The translations under genes and the position numbers were made by a program. Under the pieces are notes generated by a model. The model was not told the origin of the DNA, made no database searches, and saw only the letters and a program-made list of their open reading frames with translations. This document shows, piece by piece, positions 32,966 through 34,452 of a DNA stretch of 34,452 nucleotides. How positions within the stretch are numbered: position 1 is the first letter of the stretch; every line of letters begins with the position of its first letter. This DNA is from Pigoraptor vietnamica (lineage: Eukaryota > Opisthokonta > Filasterea): the NCBI GenBank assembly GCA_943704525.1, contig CALSCQ010002539.1:1-34452 (forward strand), written 5' to 3'.

Positions 32966-34116
32966 TCAGCCGAGCATCTGCTTGATGATCTTAGGCGTGT
33001 CCTCGTCGTTGAGGTGCTTGGTCGTGTAGCGGAGCGCGTTGAGGAGGTTCTCGACGCTGTTCGGGTTCGGGTAGTCCTTCAGCACCTTGATAGCGCCCTT
33101 CATCTGCGCGGGTGGGACGCACGGCGGTGGTCAGAGCACGCGCAGAGAGACGCGCGGCACACGGGGCCACGCACACACCAGAGCCAAGACAAAGACCACG
33201 CCGACGCACACGGGCCACAGCCACTCACGTCAATGGTGGACTTCTTGTTGAATGCGCCGACGGGGTGGACGTGGTCGTAGAGGATGATGACGCCGACCAT
33301 CACGCGCAGGCAGAACAGCGCCGTGTCCTGGTTCTGGAAGCGGCTCGAGTACTCGCTGCACATAGTAACAGAGGGAAGCACGTGAGCACTCTCGAACACA
33401 CACAGGGACAAGCCACTCTCGCACGCGCGCACGCACACAGCGACATCAAGGCCCCAATTCCATCTCACTCCAAGGCGAAACACCCACGGGTTCTCGACCA
33501 TCGTCTGGCACACCGTCGACATCGAGCTGAGGCAGTTCGTAATGTTGTCGATTGGGATGCTCTTGTTCTGCGTGCGCAATAACAGCAAGCGCTCAGTAAC
33601 ACGAAAGTTCAATTTCCCCTCTCGGTCCCTCTCCACAAACACACACACACGACGCTCCCGCGAGGCCAATGCACACGCGATACCCACATCCGTCACAAAC
33701 TTTGCTGTGGCGTCAGACAGGCACTTGAGCATGGGCGTGGGGTACGCATAGAACAGCGACATCTTGTTCGCGAGCTCGTCCTTCACGGCGAGGTTCTGCA
33801 TGCCCGACTGCGCACGCACACGACAGACACAAAAGGACGTCAGCGACCACCTTTCATGGGAACAACCAGAGAGCCAACCATCTAGCCTCAAGCGCCCAAC
33901 GTGAATGATGGGGCGCAAAGTGCAGCACCACACAAGGGCAGTGTGTGGAAAGCGCCATGCATGCACCGCGTGACGAAGCACAGGGTAGCGAAAGAGCAGT
34001 ATCCCGTGATGTCCGTGGGCCAGGGACGCCCTACGCACCTGGTTGGGGTTCATCTTCATGCGGTTGAGCGTTCGCCTGTAGTAGCTGAAGTCGTTCTGGA
34101 TGGCGGGGTTCGTCAT
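32966..34116 (-). CDS. CYRI/FAM49 Rac1-binding regulator, 3' exons
   Basis: CYRI binds active Rac1 through its DUF1394 domain and restrains WAVE/Arp2/3-driven protrusion (known for the family). Exons seen, from the 5' side: 34116-34039, 33807-33688, 33567-33488, 33355-33229 and 33103-32966, stop TGA. Phases agree, giving about 180 C-terminal residues. Motifs highly conserved in the family are present: [73 protein letters not shown] joined across the junction to [12 protein letters not shown], then [12 protein letters not shown]. The N-terminal part with the Rac1-contacting basic region lies in exons beyond the window's right end; 34117-34452 reads as intron. The gene converges on the kinase gene. 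Confidence 0.95.
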
Positions 34117-34452
34117 CTGCGAAAGTGGCGTCACGACGGTCAGTGCGGAGTCCGATAACATAGGCCATTGACATGCGAGTGCAGGGACGTAACAATACAT
34201 GAAGTGAGGTAACACAAGGGCCCGCAAACGGAGACGAACAGCCGCTGAACACACGACACACGTGTGCAAGTGCCCATAGACGACACAACATTACGCTACA
34301 TGACGCCACACACGAGCGGTCACGAGCGAAGGGTGAAGGTGATGCCGGATCAATGAAATGTAAATTACACTGAAGAGTGTGTGTGTGTGTGTGTGTGTGT
34401 ATGGAGGGGAGAGAGACAGGGGTGTTGGGTTTTTTGGGGGGAGAAGAAGGGG
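34117..34452. other. Intron of CYRI with (TG)n and purine-rich end
   Basis: The stretch upstream of the acceptor at 34117-34119 shows no coding exon. It carries a TG tract at 34377-34401 and ends in a G/A-rich low-complexity run (34402-34452). The window therefore ends, as it begins, in low-complexity sequence. Confidence 0.7.

Noticed and set aside
1-34452. Transposase, reverse transcriptase, integrase, capsid or CRISPR features
   Set aside because: None was seen in any frame; the only element-like items are the inverted repeat and the small palindrome, both without coding capacity.

Overview
The window is nuclear DNA of a eukaryote, probably a GC-rich, intron-rich unicellular protist. Almost every gene is cut by short spliceosomal introns, and phase-consistent GT-AG junctions can be placed by eye. 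The products are typical eukaryotic families: pentatricopeptide repeat, spartin/senescence domain, C2 plus VASt, GT49 glycosyltransferase, APC permease, PX-AGC kinase and CYRI. I cannot fix the lineage. A phi-class GST, an SGK3-like kinase and CYRI together would fit several protist groups, such as apusomonads, holozoans, stramenopiles or haptophytes.

Layout. 1-989: intronic (GT)n tract and the 3' part of a phi-class glutathione S-transferase (+). 1411-5151: long PPR protein, probably mitochondrial (+). 5303-8367: spartin/ERD7-like senescence-domain protein, 9 exons (-). 8705-13096: C2-C2-VASt-transmembrane protein, 17 exons (-). 13568-14542: small single-pass membrane protein, 4 exons (+). 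14744-17809: type II membrane glycosyltransferase of family GT49 with an N-terminal jelly-roll-like module, 6 exons (-). 18590-22155: APC-superfamily amino-acid permease, 7 exons (+). 22426-22760: long AT-richer inverted repeat. 22945-27115: an unrecognised beta-rich gene with intact splice sites but several frame changes and two in-frame stops, called a pseudogene (-). 28310-32337: PX-domain AGC kinase resembling SGK3, 13 exons (+). 32966-34116: 3' exons of CYRI/FAM49 (-), whose 5' exons lie beyond the window.

The intact exon models were built by requiring matching splice phases. Each whole-gene model gives a total length divisible by three, which is strong internal support. Introns share three habits: 5' splice sites are mostly GTGCGT or GTGGGT and rarely GTA; CTAAY-like branch sites lie close to the acceptors; and many introns carry TG-rich tracts on the sense strand.

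Several products act on membranes or lipids: spartin-like, C2-VASt, PX kinase, permease and CYRI. Eukaryotic neighbours are usually unrelated in function, so I do not claim a pathway. No complete mobile element, virus-like element, RNA gene or CRISPR array was found. The most unusual parts are the decaying beta-rich gene, the inverted repeat next to it, the CBM-like/GT49 fusion and the intron signature. I did not find a clearly new biological system.
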